Shown: positions 1 to 9,601 of the stretch, one piece after another
Layout of the letters: each line of letters starts with the position of its first letter
Position numbering within the stretch: the stretch's first letter is position 1
From: Kroppenstedtia guangzhouensis
GTDB taxonomy: Bacteria; Bacillota; Bacilli; Thermoactinomycetales; DSM-45169
Direction: 5' to 3'
Assembly: GCF_014637345.1 (NCBI RefSeq)
Contig: NZ_BMEX01000001.1
Location: forward strand, 428,156 to 492,155
DNA: 64,000 bases
Notes under the pieces: model-generated
The model's input: the letters and a program-made list of their open reading frames with translations, nothing else
What the model was told of the DNA's origin: nothing
Databases searched by the model: none
Translations under genes and position numbers: made by a program

Positions 1-1
1 T

Positions 2-397
2 CAGACACTGACATCGGTGCCCGGCAGCAGCGCGGGTTTTCAAGGTGGAGTCGTTTGTTATGCCAATGAGGTGAAAACGGGAATGCTCGGAGTGTCCCCT
101 GAGCTGTTAAAAACCCACGGGGCGGTCAGCATGGATTCGGCTCTTGCCTTGGCGGAAGGGGTGCGGGGCCGATTCGATACCGACTTTGGTCTCAGTGTGA
201 CGGGTGTGGCAGGTCCAGGCCGGGTGGAGGAAAAACCGGTGGGCTTGGTTTATCTGGGAGTATCCGAACGGGGCGAGGCGACCCGGGCCTACCGTTTGAA
301 TCTTGGCGGTTCCCGGGAAAAGATTCAAATCCGGGCTGTCAAACAGGCACTCCATGCTCTGTTGGAACGATTAAAGAAAGGTGTAGCTGCGAAATGA
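2..397 (+). CDS. cinA: CinA-family protein, C-terminal part (truncated by window edge)
   Basis: The frame is open from the first bases of the window, so the gene starts upstream. The visible part matches the C-terminal CinA/PncC domain, a nicotinamide-nucleotide amidohydrolase that recycles NMN and is linked to competence. Seen are the [16 protein letters not shown] segment and the conserved SVTGVAGPG motif at about 60 residues from the visible start. The last codons overlap the next gene by ATGA, which suggests translational coupling. In Bacilli cinA normally lies directly before recA; here two genes are inserted between them. The family is clear, but only the last 131 or so residues are visible. 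Confidence 0.9.
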   Translation, partial: QTLTSVPGSSAGFQGGVVCYANEVKTGMLGVSPELLKTHGAVSMDSALALAEGVRGRFDTDFGLSVTGVAGPGRVEEKPVGLVYLGVSERGEATRAYRLNLGGSREKIQIRAVKQALHALLERLKKGVAAK

Positions 398-1977
398 AGC
401 GTTTTGATTCCTTTGAATTGGATGCCCTGATTATGAAAGGGATCCGGGAGATGGGGTTTGAAGAGCCGTCTCCCATTCAGGCGGAATGTATCCCCGCCGT
501 CCTCCGGGGAGAGGATGTGATCGGCCAGGCCCAAACGGGGACCGGAAAAACGGCCGCTTTTGGAATTCCCCTCCTGGAGCATGTGGACTCCGGCTCCAGA
601 AAAGTGAAAGCTGTCGTGCTGGCTCCAACCCGGGAGTTGGCGATCCAAGTTTCCGAAGAACTCCGCAAGATCGGGCGCGCCAAGCGGGTTAAGACGTTAC
701 CCATCTATGGCGGACAACCGATCGGACGTCAGATCAAGGCTCTAAAACAAGGCGTTCAGGTGGTGATCGGCACACCGGGGCGCATGCTGGATCACCTTCG
801 TCGTGGAACTCTTCGTTTGGATTATGTGGAGATGCTGGTGTTGGATGAGGCAGACGAGATGTTGGATATGGGATTCATCGACGATATTGAGGCAGTGATG
901 GATCACTTGCCGGAGAACCGGCAATTGTTGCTTTTCTCGGCCACCATCCCGCCGGCTATCCGGCAGCTCGCTCGCAAATATATGAATAAGCCCCGGTTTA
1001 TCACGGTGAGCCGTGGGGAAGTGACCGCTCCGGTCATTGAACAGGTTTATTATAAAGTTTTGGAAAGTACCAAACTGGATTCGCTGTGTCGCATCTTGGA
1101 CAGCGAGTCCCTGGAGCAAGGAATCCTGTTTTGTCGTACGAAAAAAGGTGTGGACGAGCTGGCAGAATCCTTACAGGCGCGGGGATACCTTGCCGCCGGA
1201 CTGCACGGGGATCTGGCTCAGCAACAGCGGGACCGGGTGATGAACTCTTTTCGACGGGGGGACATTGAGCTGTTGGTGGCCACTGATGTGGCGGCCCGTG
1301 GAATTGATGTGGGAACAGTCTCCCATGTGATCAACTATGATATTCCTCAGGATGCGGAAAGTTATGTGCACCGTATCGGTCGGACCGGTCGGGCCGGCCG
1401 CACGGGAATTGCCTTGACGTTGGTCACTCCCCGGGAGATGAAACAACTTCGCTCCATCGAACATGAAATCGCCGGTGAGTTGAAACCCCGGGAGCTTCCG
1501 AGCCTGGAGGAAGTGGCGGAACGGCAACAAGAGTTGCTGAAAGAGCAGTTGGTTGAGACGATCCAGTCCGGTGAACTGATCCCGATCTTTGAAGAGCTGG
1601 TGCAAAGCTTGACCGAGAAACACGATGCAAATCAGATCGCGGCAGCGGCCCTGCACATGGCTTTTGCGGACCGCTTTACCGGGGGAACCGATGCAGTCTA
1701 TGACTTTGGCGAAACGGGAGCTTCCCCGGGCATGGTCCGTTTCTTCATCAATGTGGGTCGCAATGCGGATATCCGTCCGCGGGAGCTGGTGAAAGCGATC
1801 GCCGAGCAGGCGGGAATAGCTGCCAAAAAAGTGGGTCGGATCAATATATATGATCGGTTCTCGTTTGTGGAAGTTCCCGAAGAGGCGGCTCCCTTCGTAT
1901 TTGAAGCCCTCCGTCAGAGCAAGATCAATGGTGCAAGGGTCAATTTGGAGCCGGCCCGGCCCCGGAACCGTTCCTGA
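394..1977 (+). CDS. DEAD-box ATP-dependent RNA helicase with DbpA-type RNA-binding domain
   Basis: 527 residues with the full helicase motif set: Walker A AQTGTGKT near residue 45, PTRELA, TPGR, DEAD near 151, SAT near 182 and [10 protein letters not shown] near 326. The region after about residue 440 resembles the RRM-like DbpA/YxiN C-terminal domain that binds a 23S rRNA hairpin. It unwinds structured RNA using ATP, probably in ribosome assembly or RNA turnover, in the cytoplasm. The ATG overlaps the cinA stop, so the two genes are probably cotranscribed. CshA/DeaD-like and DbpA-like names both fit; the subfamily is not settled from sequence alone. Confidence 0.92.
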   Translation: MKRFDSFELDALIMKGIREMGFEEPSPIQAECIPAVLRGEDVIGQAQTGTGKTAAFGIPLLEHVDSGSRKVKAVVLAPTRELAIQVSEELRKIGRAKRVKTLPIYGGQPIGRQIKALKQGVQVVIGTPGRMLDHLRRGTLRLDYVEMLVLDEADEMLDMGFIDDIEAVMDHLPENRQLLLFSATIPPAIRQLARKYMNKPRFITVSRGEVTAPVIEQVYYKVLESTKLDSLCRILDSESLEQGILFCRTKKGVDELAESLQARGYLAAGLHGDLAQQQRDRVMNSFRRGDIELLVATDVAARGIDVGTVSHVINYDIPQDAESYVHRIGRTGRAGRTGIALTLVTPREMKQLRSIEHEIAGELKPRELPSLEEVAERQQELLKEQLVETIQSGELIPIFEELVQSLTEKHDANQIAAAALHMAFADRFTGGTDAVYDFGETGASPGMVRFFINVGRNADIRPRELVKAIAEQAGIAAKKVGRINIYDRFSFVEVPEEAAPFVFEALRQSKINGARVNLEPARPRNRS

Positions 1978-1983
1978 TCCTGC

Positions 1984-2027
1984 AACGAAAAACCCCCGCC
2001 GGTTGGAGACGGCAGGGGTTTTTCGTT
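1984..2027. terminator. Bidirectional intrinsic terminator
   Basis: A 17-nt arm at 1984-2000 pairs almost fully with 2011-2027 around a 10-nt loop. A GC core is flanked by A-rich and T-rich arms, so it can stop both the rightward helicase gene and the leftward Fe-S factor gene. Confidence 0.85.
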
Positions 2028-2034
2028 GTTTTTT

Positions 2035-2346
2035 TCAGTGGATGCCCAAAGCCATCTTGGCATACCGGGACATCCGATCTTTGCTCCAGGGGGGGTTCCA
2101 GACGATGTTCACTTCAACACTCTTGACTCCCTCGACGGACTTGACGGCGGTTTCCACCATCTCGTTGATCATTCCGGCAAGAGGGCATCCCATGGCGGTC
2201 AAGGTCATGGTGACCTTGACGTTTCCTTCATCATCGATATCCACTCCGTAGACCAGACCGAGGTTGACGATATCGATATGAAGCTCGGGGTCTTCAACAG
2301 TTTCCAGAGCTTCCATGACCTCTTCTTTCATGTTTTCTTTATCCAC
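2035..2346 (-). CDS. MIP18 family (DUF59) metal-sulfur cluster assembly factor
   Basis: 103 residues from a GTG start preceded by a good AAAGGAG site; an open frame extends 35 codons further upstream but has no ribosome site. The DPELHIDIVNLGLVYG and TLTAMGCPLAG segments are hallmark motifs of the PaaD/SufT/MIP18 family, which helps mature iron-sulfur proteins; the Cys in the GCPLA segment is the conserved one. It is transcribed against its neighbours. The family is clear; the client proteins are unknown. Confidence 0.88.
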   Translation of the reverse strand: MDKENMKEEVMEALETVEDPELHIDIVNLGLVYGVDIDDEGNVKVTMTLTAMGCPLAGMINEMVETAVKSVEGVKSVEVNIVWNPPWSKDRMSRYAKMALGIH

Positions 2347-2506
2347 TTTTCCCACTCCTTTGCAGGGGATTCGGGTTCTGCTGTATGGGATGGATTTTCG
2401 CGTCCCGGACGCGTGCGGAGGCATGTGCCTCCATCTGTTAAGTGTTTCCACACCCTATCCCCCATGATACCAGAGTTTTTCCGGAGTTGCGAGGGGACGG
2501 GGGTAC

Positions 2507-2520
2507 CGAATAAATGTTCG
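2507..2520. promoter_or_regulatory. LexA (SOS) box upstream of recA
   Basis: CGAATAAATGTTCG differs at one base from the Bacillus LexA operator CGAAC-N4-GTTCG. It lies just upstream of the recA -35 element, as expected for SOS-controlled recA. Confidence 0.75.
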
Positions 2521-2529
2521 CAAATGGTC

Positions 2530-2558
2530 TTGGCAGGGGCTGAAAAAGGATGTATGAT
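2530..2558 (+). promoter_or_regulatory. recA sigma-A promoter
   Basis: TTGGCA (2530-2535), a 17-nt spacer, then TATGAT (2553-2558). Each hexamer differs from consensus at one base. The promoter lies about 35 bp before the recA ATG and next to the LexA box. Confidence 0.8.
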
Positions 2559-2593
2559 GAGGATATCCAAGGGAATCGAAGGAGTGAGGATGC

Positions 2594-3670
2594 ATGTCCG
2601 ACCGCCGTCAGGCTTTGGATATGGCTTTAAGGCAGATAGAGAAACAGTTTGGTAAAGGTTCGATCATGAAGATGGGGGAAGCTGGTGCCCGTCAAGTGGA
2701 AACAGTCTCCAGTGGAGCACTGGCTTTGGACATCTCGCTGGGGGTTGGAGGATACCCCAGGGGGCGGATCATTGAAGTGTACGGTCCCGAGTCCTCAGGG
2801 AAGACGACAGTTGCCCTCCACGCGATCGCCGAGGTTCAACGGGGGGGAGGACAGGCCGCCTTTATCGATGCGGAACATGCCCTGGATCCCGTTTACGCGG
2901 AAAAGTTGGGGGTGAACATCGATGAACTGCTCTTGTCCCAGCCGGATACGGGGGAACAGGCACTGGAAATTGCCGAGGCTTTGGTTCGTAGCGGAGCAAT
3001 CGACATTATCGTCGTCGACTCGGTGGCGGCCCTTGTGCCGAAGGCGGAAATCGAAGGTGAGATGGGGGACTCCCATGTCGGTTTACAGGCCCGTCTCATG
3101 TCCCAGGCTCTTCGCAAGCTTTCCGGTGCGATCAGCAAGTCGAAGACGATTGCGATCTTCATCAACCAAATCCGGGAAAAGGTGGGTGTCATGTTTGGCA
3201 ACCCCGAAACCACCCCTGGAGGCCGCGCCCTGAAATTCTACTCCAGTGTCCGTCTGGAAGTACGGCGAGCGGAAACGATCAAACAGGGCAACGAAATGGT
3301 TGGCAACCGCACCCGGATCAAAGTGGTCAAGAACAAGGTGGCCCCTCCTTTCAAGCAGGCGGAAGTGGACATCATGTACGGGGAGGGAATCTCTAAAGAA
3401 GGCAGCATTCTGGATATCGGAAGCGATCTGGACATTGTGAAAAAGAGCGGTGCCTGGTACTCCTTTGAAGGAAATCGGTTGGGACAAGGCCGGGAGAATT
3501 CCAAGCAATTCCTCAAGGAAAATGCCAAGGTAGCTCTCTCCATCGAAAACAAGATCCGGGAACATTTCAATCTGCAGACGGTCAGTCCGGAACAGGAGCC
3601 AAAGGAGCAGTCGAAAAAGGCGGGGGATGAAAAAAAAGCGGAAGCTCTTTCCCTCGACCTGAAGGAATAA
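2594..3670 (+). CDS. recA: Recombinase A
   Basis: 358 residues, near the usual RecA length. It forms ATP-dependent filaments on single-stranded DNA, carries out strand exchange and triggers LexA self-cleavage. Seen are Walker A GPESSGKT (residues about 65-72), the Walker B region [15 protein letters not shown] (about 138-152), the loop 2 segment [20 protein letters not shown], and a charged C-terminal tail. The ATG is preceded by GAAGGAG. A LexA box and strong promoter lie upstream, so the gene should be SOS-inducible. recX follows after 21 bp. Confidence 0.98.
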   Translation: MSDRRQALDMALRQIEKQFGKGSIMKMGEAGARQVETVSSGALALDISLGVGGYPRGRIIEVYGPESSGKTTVALHAIAEVQRGGGQAAFIDAEHALDPVYAEKLGVNIDELLLSQPDTGEQALEIAEALVRSGAIDIIVVDSVAALVPKAEIEGEMGDSHVGLQARLMSQALRKLSGAISKSKTIAIFINQIREKVGVMFGNPETTPGGRALKFYSSVRLEVRRAETIKQGNEMVGNRTRIKVVKNKVAPPFKQAEVDIMYGEGISKEGSILDIGSDLDIVKKSGAWYSFEGNRLGQGRENSKQFLKENAKVALSIENKIREHFNLQTVSPEQEPKEQSKKAGDEKKAEALSLDLKE

Positions 3671-3691
3671 TGGAAGAAGGCGTGAGATCCG

Positions 3692-4351
3692 ATGGAAGGC
3701 GATGCGGGAGAAATCACGCGGATTGAGAGACAAAAAAGCGGCTTGCCCCGTTACAACATTCATATTGACGGCACTTATCGATTCTCTGTTCACGAGGATG
3801 TATTGGTCCGGTTTGCCCTGTCGAAGGGGATGAAAGTGGATAGAGAGGAGATTGGGCGGATCCTGGCGGGGGAAGAGCAGAACAAGGTTCGCCAGTCCGC
3901 TCTTCGCTATCTCGGTTATCGTCCCCGGACGGTCCGTGAGGTGGAGCTTTATCTCACGGCCAAGGGGTATGAACGGGATCCCATCCGTCAAGTAATCACC
4001 GAAATGAAAAATCAGGGTTTTTTGGACGATCGACAGTTTGCCGAAGCGTGGGTGGAAGAACGTCGCGGGCGAAAAGGATACGGCATTCTGGCCCTGAAGC
4101 GTGAGCTGGAACGGAAGGGAATTCCCCCGGAGATTGCAGAAGATGTGCTCAGCCGGGTGGACGAGGAAGAAGAACGGAAGCTGGCCCGGGAGACGGCGGA
4201 AAAGCGATATCGTCGTCTTGCCGGGGAACCCTGGCCCAAGGTGGAAAGGCGCCTGGGCCAGTATCTGTTGCGTAGAGGATTTGAACCCTCGCTGGTGTAT
4301 GGGCTGTTGCACGAGTTTCGGATGAGACACGGGGAAGAGGAAAGGGGATGA
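3692..4351 (+). CDS. recX: RecX regulatory protein
   Basis: 219 residues with three-helix RecX repeats; the LRYLGYRPRTVREVELYLTA and GFLDDRQFAEAWVEERR segments are typical. RecX binds RecA filaments and tunes their activity. It sits 21 bp after recA in the same direction, so RecA and its regulator are probably cotranscribed. It is followed after 4 bp by the nuclease gene, which suggests a recA-recX-nuclease repair operon. The family assignment is strong. Confidence 0.93.
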   Translation: MEGDAGEITRIERQKSGLPRYNIHIDGTYRFSVHEDVLVRFALSKGMKVDREEIGRILAGEEQNKVRQSALRYLGYRPRTVREVELYLTAKGYERDPIRQVITEMKNQGFLDDRQFAEAWVEERRGRKGYGILALKRELERKGIPPEIAEDVLSRVDEEEERKLARETAEKRYRRLAGEPWPKVERRLGQYLLRRGFEPSLVYGLLHEFRMRHGEEERG

Positions 4352-4355
4352 TCCG

Positions 4356-5345
4356 ATGCTTCGTCTCCTCTACGTGACGGATACCCATATCCGGGGGACG
4401 GCTCCCCGAAGCAGAACCGATGATTTTGTGGAAGCCCTCCGGAACAAGTTGAATGAAGTGATCGACATTGCCGGTCGGGAAAAGGTGAACGCCGTACTTC
4501 ACGGTGGAGATCTTTTCGACAGACCGGACTTGTCTCCCGCCGTTGTGCGGGATTTTGCCCGTTTATTGCGCCGGTTGGAAATACCGGTCTATACGATTGC
4601 GGGAAATCATGATATCTACGGGCATAATCCGGAGACGGTGGATCGGTCGATGTTGGGTCTTTTGGATGCTTTTGGAACGGTCGGCTTGATCCGGTCCGGA
4701 GAAAAAATCTGTTTGGAGGAGGGGGGAATCCGTGTGCAACTCACCGGTCAACCCTTCCACTATGATTTGGATCGGCGGGATCCGGCATTGGATTATGTGG
4801 TGAAAAATGAGACGGGAGCCGATTACTGTGTTCATATGGTTCACGGAATGGTGGTGGATCGCGCACTTCCCGACAGTGTTCCCCACACCTTGACGGACCA
4901 CCTATGGTCGGAGGAGGTGGATGTCCTGTTGACGGGACATTACCATGCCGGCTTTCCCATCAAGAAAAAGGGTGGCCGTTATATCATCAATCCGGGAGCC
5001 TTGGCCCGGATCAACAACCACCCGTCGGAAATCAGCCGGCATCCTCAAGTGGCATTGCTCGATTTCGGAAGTGAAATCACCGTGAAACTCCTTCCCCTGA
5101 AATGTGCCGCTCCAGGGGAAGAGGTTCTGGACCGGTCTTGGGTGGAACAGGCGGCTTACCGGGAAGAGAGGATCGCCGCCTTTGAACGGGAAATCCGGGA
5201 TCATGATTTTCGAAGTCTCCATGTACAGGGAATTGTGGAGGAGATCGCCGGATCGAAGAATGTGGAGGATGAGGTCCGCCACGAAGCATTGCGACGGATT
5301 GCGGTGGTGCAAGAACACTTGGGAACCGGGAGGGACGAGGATTGA
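4356..5345 (+). CDS. SbcD/Mre11-like metallophosphoesterase (DNA repair nuclease)
   Basis: 329 residues with the calcineurin-type metal-binding series: D9-x-H11, GGDLFDRP near 50, GNHD near 83 and GHYH near 195. This is the Mre11/SbcD nuclease arrangement, but shorter than typical SbcD of about 400 residues, so the C-terminal capping part is reduced. Its partner should be the Rad50-like ATPase encoded next; the TGA stop overlaps the TTG start of that gene. Together they would process DNA ends or hairpins. The family is clear; the exact substrate is inference. Confidence 0.88.
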   Translation: MLRLLYVTDTHIRGTAPRSRTDDFVEALRNKLNEVIDIAGREKVNAVLHGGDLFDRPDLSPAVVRDFARLLRRLEIPVYTIAGNHDIYGHNPETVDRSMLGLLDAFGTVGLIRSGEKICLEEGGIRVQLTGQPFHYDLDRRDPALDYVVKNETGADYCVHMVHGMVVDRALPDSVPHTLTDHLWSEEVDVLLTGHYHAGFPIKKKGGRYIINPGALARINNHPSEISRHPQVALLDFGSEITVKLLPLKCAAPGEEVLDRSWVEQAAYREERIAAFEREIRDHDFRSLHVQGIVEEIAGSKNVEDEVRHEALRRIAVVQEHLGTGRDED

Positions 5346-6817
5346 AACGTTTTGAACGGTTAGTGATCGAAAACTTTCAGTCCCATGAACAGACAGAGGT
5401 GTTCTTCACCAATGGGCTCAACGTGTTCGTCGGCCCGTCGGACAGCGGAAAAAGCGCGATCCTGAGGGCGCTCCGATGGGTTCTCTACAATGAACCCAAA
5501 GGGACCGACTTCATCCGGGCGGGAAAAAAAAGGTGTCGGGTCACCCTGACTCTATCTGACGGTACACAGATCACGCGGATGCGCTCCTCTTCCGTCAACA
5601 GGTACATACTGAAGACTCCGGAGCAGGAGGAACAAGTGTATGAGGGGTTCGGATCCTCTGTCCCTCAGGAAGTCCTGGATGCTCATGGGATGCATGTGTT
5701 GAAGCTGGACTCGGATTGGAAGCTTCCTGTCCAGTTCGGTACTCAGCTGGAACCGCCGTTTCTGCTGGCGGAAACGGGAATGGTGAAGGCGAAATCCATC
5801 GGCAGGGTCAGCGGAGCACACATCATTGACATCGCTTTGCAAGGAACGGCAAAGGATTTGACCGCGGTCAATTCGAGACTGAAACATGTGGTGGAGCAAT
5901 CGGACGAGCTAAAAAAGCGCTTGGAGCCCTATGAAGATTTGCCCAGACTCCAGGAAAGACTGGAAGAGGCTGAAGCCCAATATGAGGAAGCGACGGCCAT
6001 GCATGCTCGCCTGGAAGCTATTTGTCAACTGAAGGGTCGCCTAGATCTGATGAGCCGGGAGAAGAAGGAGACCCGGGACAGGTTGGGACGGTTGTCCGGT
6101 GTTGATGAAGCGAACCGGATCCTGCTGGAAGCGGAACGGGCCCTTTCTAAACTGAGTTACATGAAGCGGCTTTCCTCAGCCTGTTTGGGTATCTGGAGGG
6201 AACGGGACGGATGGAAAAAAGTCTGGGTCGAAACCGGACGAACGATGGAAGTGGAGGAGCACCTGTCCAATCTTTTGAAGGAACAGGAGCGACTGAGGCA
6301 ACTCACCCCGCTCCGGGAGAATCTGAAACGGGTGCAACAGGAAGCCGGCCGACAGCGGAGGATTTGTTCGGCAACCGCCGCAATCGATCAGATAGATCTG
6401 GATCAACTGGAGGGTCTGGGCAGGCGTTATCGGGCTTTGGTGGGGCTGCTTCCGAAGATTCGTGCATTGGGACAGGAAAAGAAGCAGTTGCACAACCGAC
6501 TTCGGAAGCTGGTTGATCTGCCGGAAGAACAGGTGGAAAAGTTGAATGATCTGGTGGAGAAACGAGGACGTCTCCTCAGTCTGGAACAGGTATGGAGGGA
6601 CTGCCGGAGGCGTTTGTCCCGGGGGCGCCGTTTTTTGAAGGAAAAAGGAGACGTAATCGATAGATACACCGGACAACTGGCTGCCCTTCTCCGTGCATTG
6701 GGCCGGTGTCCCACCTGTAGTTCCCCGATCGACGATTCCGTCCTGGATCATATCATGGAAGAATACGGAGGAGGAATGGCCGGTGCAGCAGCAGGAAGAG
6801 AAGATCAAACAACTTAA
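5342..6817 (+). CDS. Rad50/SbcC-like ATPase, N-terminal half with zinc hook
   Basis: 491 residues from a TTG start overlapping the previous stop. It holds Walker A GPSDSGKS at residues 31-38, a long coiled coil from about 175 to 440, and a CPTC zinc-hook motif near residue 456. The chain ends about 35 residues past the hook and carries no ABC signature, Walker B or H-loop. Those lie in the gene beginning at 7030. It therefore looks like half of a Rad50 head plus one coiled-coil arm. It overlaps the next small gene by 35 bp. Assembly into a functional ATPase is inferred. Confidence 0.85.
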   Translation: MKRFERLVIENFQSHEQTEVFFTNGLNVFVGPSDSGKSAILRALRWVLYNEPKGTDFIRAGKKRCRVTLTLSDGTQITRMRSSSVNRYILKTPEQEEQVYEGFGSSVPQEVLDAHGMHVLKLDSDWKLPVQFGTQLEPPFLLAETGMVKAKSIGRVSGAHIIDIALQGTAKDLTAVNSRLKHVVEQSDELKKRLEPYEDLPRLQERLEEAEAQYEEATAMHARLEAICQLKGRLDLMSREKKETRDRLGRLSGVDEANRILLEAERALSKLSYMKRLSSACLGIWRERDGWKKVWVETGRTMEVEEHLSNLLKEQERLRQLTPLRENLKRVQQEAGRQRRICSATAAIDQIDLDQLEGLGRRYRALVGLLPKIRALGQEKKQLHNRLRKLVDLPEEQVEKLNDLVEKRGRLLSLEQVWRDCRRRLSRGRRFLKEKGDVIDRYTGQLAALLRALGRCPTCSSPIDDSVLDHIMEEYGGGMAGAAAGREDQTT

Positions 6818-7046
6818 AAATGCGCTGAACAAAGCGAAGGATCAGCGTTACAGGGCTGAAGCCAGGTTGGAGAGTCTGGAACAGGAGGAAAGGAAACTCC
6901 TGAAAGAGATGGAGGAACTCGGAGTGGAGCCTGATCGGCTGGAAGAGGAGATCAAAAGGCTGGAAGAGGAGATTGAAAGTCGGATTCAGGAGGCATGGAA
7001 GCTGTTGCCGGAGGAGCTGAAACGCAACCATGGATCGGACAAGTGA
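6783..7046 (+). CDS. Short coiled-coil protein between the two Rad50-like halves
   Basis: 87 residues from a GTG start with a strong GGAGGAGG site 8 nt upstream; the frame is open further back but without a ribosome site. The sequence is charged coiled coil, rich in E, K, L and R, with the repeat RLEEEIKRLEEEIESR. In a normal Rad50 this segment would be the arm returning from the zinc hook. It overlaps its upstream neighbour by 35 bp and its downstream neighbour by 17 bp, in different frames. It may be a free subunit or part of a frameshifted fusion. Confidence 0.7.
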   Translation: MQQQEEKIKQLKNALNKAKDQRYRAEARLESLEQEERKLLKEMEELGVEPDRLEEEIKRLEEEIESRIQEAWKLLPEELKRNHGSDK

Positions 7047-7707
7047 ACTGAATGCGTTGAGCCGGGCTTTGTCTTCGGCCAAAAAGGAAGCCCTAATCAG
7101 GGAAACGGAGAGAAACGGGCTGCAGGAGCTCTTGAATGATACGGAAAAACGGCGGCAGGATGCGGAAAAAGAGCGGGACCTTTTCGAAAAGGTGAGAGTT
7201 CTCCTTCAGGGCTCGGCGGAGCATGCCCGTCGACAAGCGAAGGAGCAGATGGAGACATTGGTGACCAATGCCCTCCAGTATGTATTTGGCCCACAGTTTC
7301 GATTTGAAATCGAGCTGTTGGAACACGGTGGCAAATCGGCGGCTGAGTTTTATGTCATCACGGACTGGGAAGGGGTCCCAGTGAAGACCAAGCCCCAGGA
7401 TGCCCGCGGAGGGGGAGTGGTGGATATCATCTCTCTGGCACTGAGGGTGGCGATGGTGGAAACTTTTCGACCCAGACCGGAAGGCCCTTTGATTCTGGAT
7501 GAGCCGGGAAAGCATGTCAGTGCGGAATATGTGATTCCCATGCTGGAATTTCTCAAATCCACTGCAGAGATGTTTGGTCGGCAGGTGATTCTGGTCAGTC
7601 ACAATTCTCACCTTACGGAAGGGGCTGATCGAGTCTTTCAGGTTCAGATGAGAGGTGGGGGAACTCTGGTCCGCCCTTCCGGTCTTCTTGACAATGGGGT
7701 CGAGTAA
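7030..7707 (+). CDS. Rad50/SbcC-like ATPase, C-terminal half
   Basis: 225 residues. The first 75 or so are coiled coil, followed by a Rad50 C-terminal lobe: an ABC-type signature region GGGVVDIISLALR near residue 127, Walker B PLILDEP near 153 and the H-loop VSHNSH near 191. It has no Walker A; that lies in the gene at 5342. The ribosome site GGAGG lies about 15 nt before the ATG, so translation may depend on coupling to the upstream gene. It should pair with the N-terminal half and the nuclease. Confidence 0.82.
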   Translation: MDRTSELNALSRALSSAKKEALIRETERNGLQELLNDTEKRRQDAEKERDLFEKVRVLLQGSAEHARRQAKEQMETLVTNALQYVFGPQFRFEIELLEHGGKSAAEFYVITDWEGVPVKTKPQDARGGGVVDIISLALRVAMVETFRPRPEGPLILDEPGKHVSAEYVIPMLEFLKSTAEMFGRQVILVSHNSHLTEGADRVFQVQMRGGGTLVRPSGLLDNGVE

Positions 7708-8000
7708 ATAATACAATTGGAGTGCATCTAAAATCCTTAAATTGGTTTGGAAAGATGCTTGCTCAGGGATGTGTAAGTGCCCACTGTTGAACCGGGCGGG
7801 AGCTTTATCATAGGATTGGTGTTCTCTGATATGGGATGGGTGCGCCCTGATCCGGAAGAAAGATGCGGATGCGGGCATCCTGGGCATCCTGTATAAATAA
7901 ACACGGGGGTGCCTGTGGAATCTCGTGTAAGCATGTGATGCAACAGACCGAAGCGGATCGGTCTTGTTTTATACTTGGGGAAGGGAGGAGGTGGGTAGCG
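7708..8000. other. Intergenic region before rny
   Basis: About 290 bp without a convincing gene. A possible promoter TTGAAC (7787-7792), 18-nt spacer, TAGGAT (7811-7816) is weak. An open frame joins rny from 7863 onward, but the strong ribosome site is just before 8001. Confidence 0.5.
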
Positions 8001-9551
8001 ATCGAGGCGACTGATTTTCTCGTGTGGTTACTCCTGTTCCTCCTCGGGATCGGTCTTGGTACGGCCATCGGGTATCGGATGCGGAGATTGACAGCGGAAG
8101 CACGGATTGGCAGTGCCGAAAAAGAGGCGGAACAGATCATCGATAAAGCGAGAAGCGATGCGGAATCGTTGAAGCGGGAAAAAATCCTGGAAGCCAAAGA
8201 TGAGGTGCACCGTCTGCGGACGGAAGCGGAACGGGAAATACGCGAACAGCGAAACGACCTGGCCAGGTTGGAACGTCGTCTGATGCAGAAGGAAGAGACC
8301 CTGGACAGGAAGCAGGAAAGCCAGGAAAAGCGGGAGGAAACTCTCAGCCAAAGGGAAGATGCAATCCGGCACTGTGAAGAGAAGATTGATGAGCTTTACC
8401 GAGACCAGGTGGCGGAATTGGAACGTCTGTCCGGATTGACCACGGATGAAGCAAAGCAACTGATTCTGTCCAAAGTGGAAAATGAGATGAAGCATGAGAC
8501 CACCCAAATGATCAAAGAGATGGAGCAGCAGGCTCTGGAAGAAGCCGACAAACGGGCCCGGAGCATCCTCTCCCTGGCCATCCAGCGATGTGCCGCCGAT
8601 CATGTGGCTGAAACGACTGTATCCGTGGTGACTCTCCCCAATGATGAGATGAAGGGAAGAATCATCGGGCGTGAAGGCCGTAACATCCGAGCATTGGAAA
8701 CATTGACCGGAATCGATCTGATTATCGACGATACGCCGGAGGCAGTGATCCTTTCTGGATTTGATCCGATACGAAGAGAAGTGGCTCGCGTGGCGCTGGA
8801 AAAGCTTGTGGCTGATGGCAGGATTCATCCGGCCCGAATTGAGGAGATGGTGGAAAAGTCCCGAAAAGAAGTGGACGAGCGGATCCGGGAGTATGGCGAA
8901 CAGGCGACCTTTGAGACAGGGGTCCATGGTCTCCACCCTGATCTGATCAAAATTATGGGTCGGTTGAAATTCCGGACGAGCTATGGACAAAACGTGCTGC
9001 AACACTCCATGGAAGTGGCACATTTGGCAGGTCTGTTGGCAGCCGAACTGGGTGAGGATGTCCACCTGGCGAAACGGGCCGGTCTCCTGCACGATATCGG
9101 GAAAGCGATTGACCATGAGGTGGAAGGTTCTCATGTGGAAATCGGAATTGAATTGGGTAAAAAATATAATGAACACCCGGCTGTCATTAACGGAATTGCA
9201 TCCCATCATGGCGATGTAGAGGCCACCAGTGTGATCGCGGTTCTGGTCGGTGCGGCAGATGCCTTGTCGGCGGCGCGGCCAGGTGCGCGACGTGAAACCC
9301 TGGAGGCGTATATCAAGCGGTTGGAGAAGTTGGAGGAGATCTGTGAATCCTTTGACGGGGTTGAGAAATCCTATGCAATCCAAGCCGGTCGTGAAGTCCG
9401 GATCATGGTCCGCCCGGATGAGATCAACGACGGTGAGTCCATCCGGCTGGCACGGGAGATTAAAAAAGAGATTGAGAATAAGCTGGACTATCCGGGACAT
9501 ATCAAGGTTACGGTGATCCGCGAGACACGGGCTGTCGAATACGCTAAATAA
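8001..9551 (+). CDS. rny: Ribonuclease Y
   Basis: 516 residues counted from an ATC codon at 8001, near the usual RNase Y length of about 520. Order: one N-terminal membrane helix, a long coiled coil to about residue 200, a KH domain with [12 protein letters not shown] near 219, and an HD domain with LLHDIGKA near 361. It is the membrane-bound endoribonuclease that starts mRNA decay. The start is unusual: GGGAGGAGG lies 8-10 nt before ATC, and the membrane helix begins directly after it. The nearest in-frame ATG, at 7938, would add 21 polar residues before the helix and has no ribosome site. Confidence 0.93.
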   Translation: MEATDFLVWLLLFLLGIGLGTAIGYRMRRLTAEARIGSAEKEAEQIIDKARSDAESLKREKILEAKDEVHRLRTEAEREIREQRNDLARLERRLMQKEETLDRKQESQEKREETLSQREDAIRHCEEKIDELYRDQVAELERLSGLTTDEAKQLILSKVENEMKHETTQMIKEMEQQALEEADKRARSILSLAIQRCAADHVAETTVSVVTLPNDEMKGRIIGREGRNIRALETLTGIDLIIDDTPEAVILSGFDPIRREVARVALEKLVADGRIHPARIEEMVEKSRKEVDERIREYGEQATFETGVHGLHPDLIKIMGRLKFRTSYGQNVLQHSMEVAHLAGLLAAELGEDVHLAKRAGLLHDIGKAIDHEVEGSHVEIGIELGKKYNEHPAVINGIASHHGDVEATSVIAVLVGAADALSAARPGARRETLEAYIKRLEKLEEICESFDGVEKSYAIQAGREVRIMVRPDEINDGESIRLAREIKKEIENKLDYPGHIKVTVIRETRAVEYAK

Positions 9552-9574
9552 AGCGGCATTGTGCCGCTTTATTT
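9546..9574 (+). terminator. Intrinsic terminator overlapping the rny stop
   Basis: A 13-bp perfect stem (9546-9558 with 9562-9574) has a 3-nt loop and runs into T's. It includes the rny TAA. ymdB starts only 28 bp later, so partial read-through is plausible. Confidence 0.8.
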
Positions 9575-9601
9575 TTTTCCCGATGAGGAGCTGTATAAAC
9601 G

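Noticed and set aside
3083..4330. Long open frame of 415 codons on the minus strand across recA and recX
   Set aside because: It lies antisense to two certain genes, has no ribosome site or family motif, and is explained by codon bias of the sense genes.
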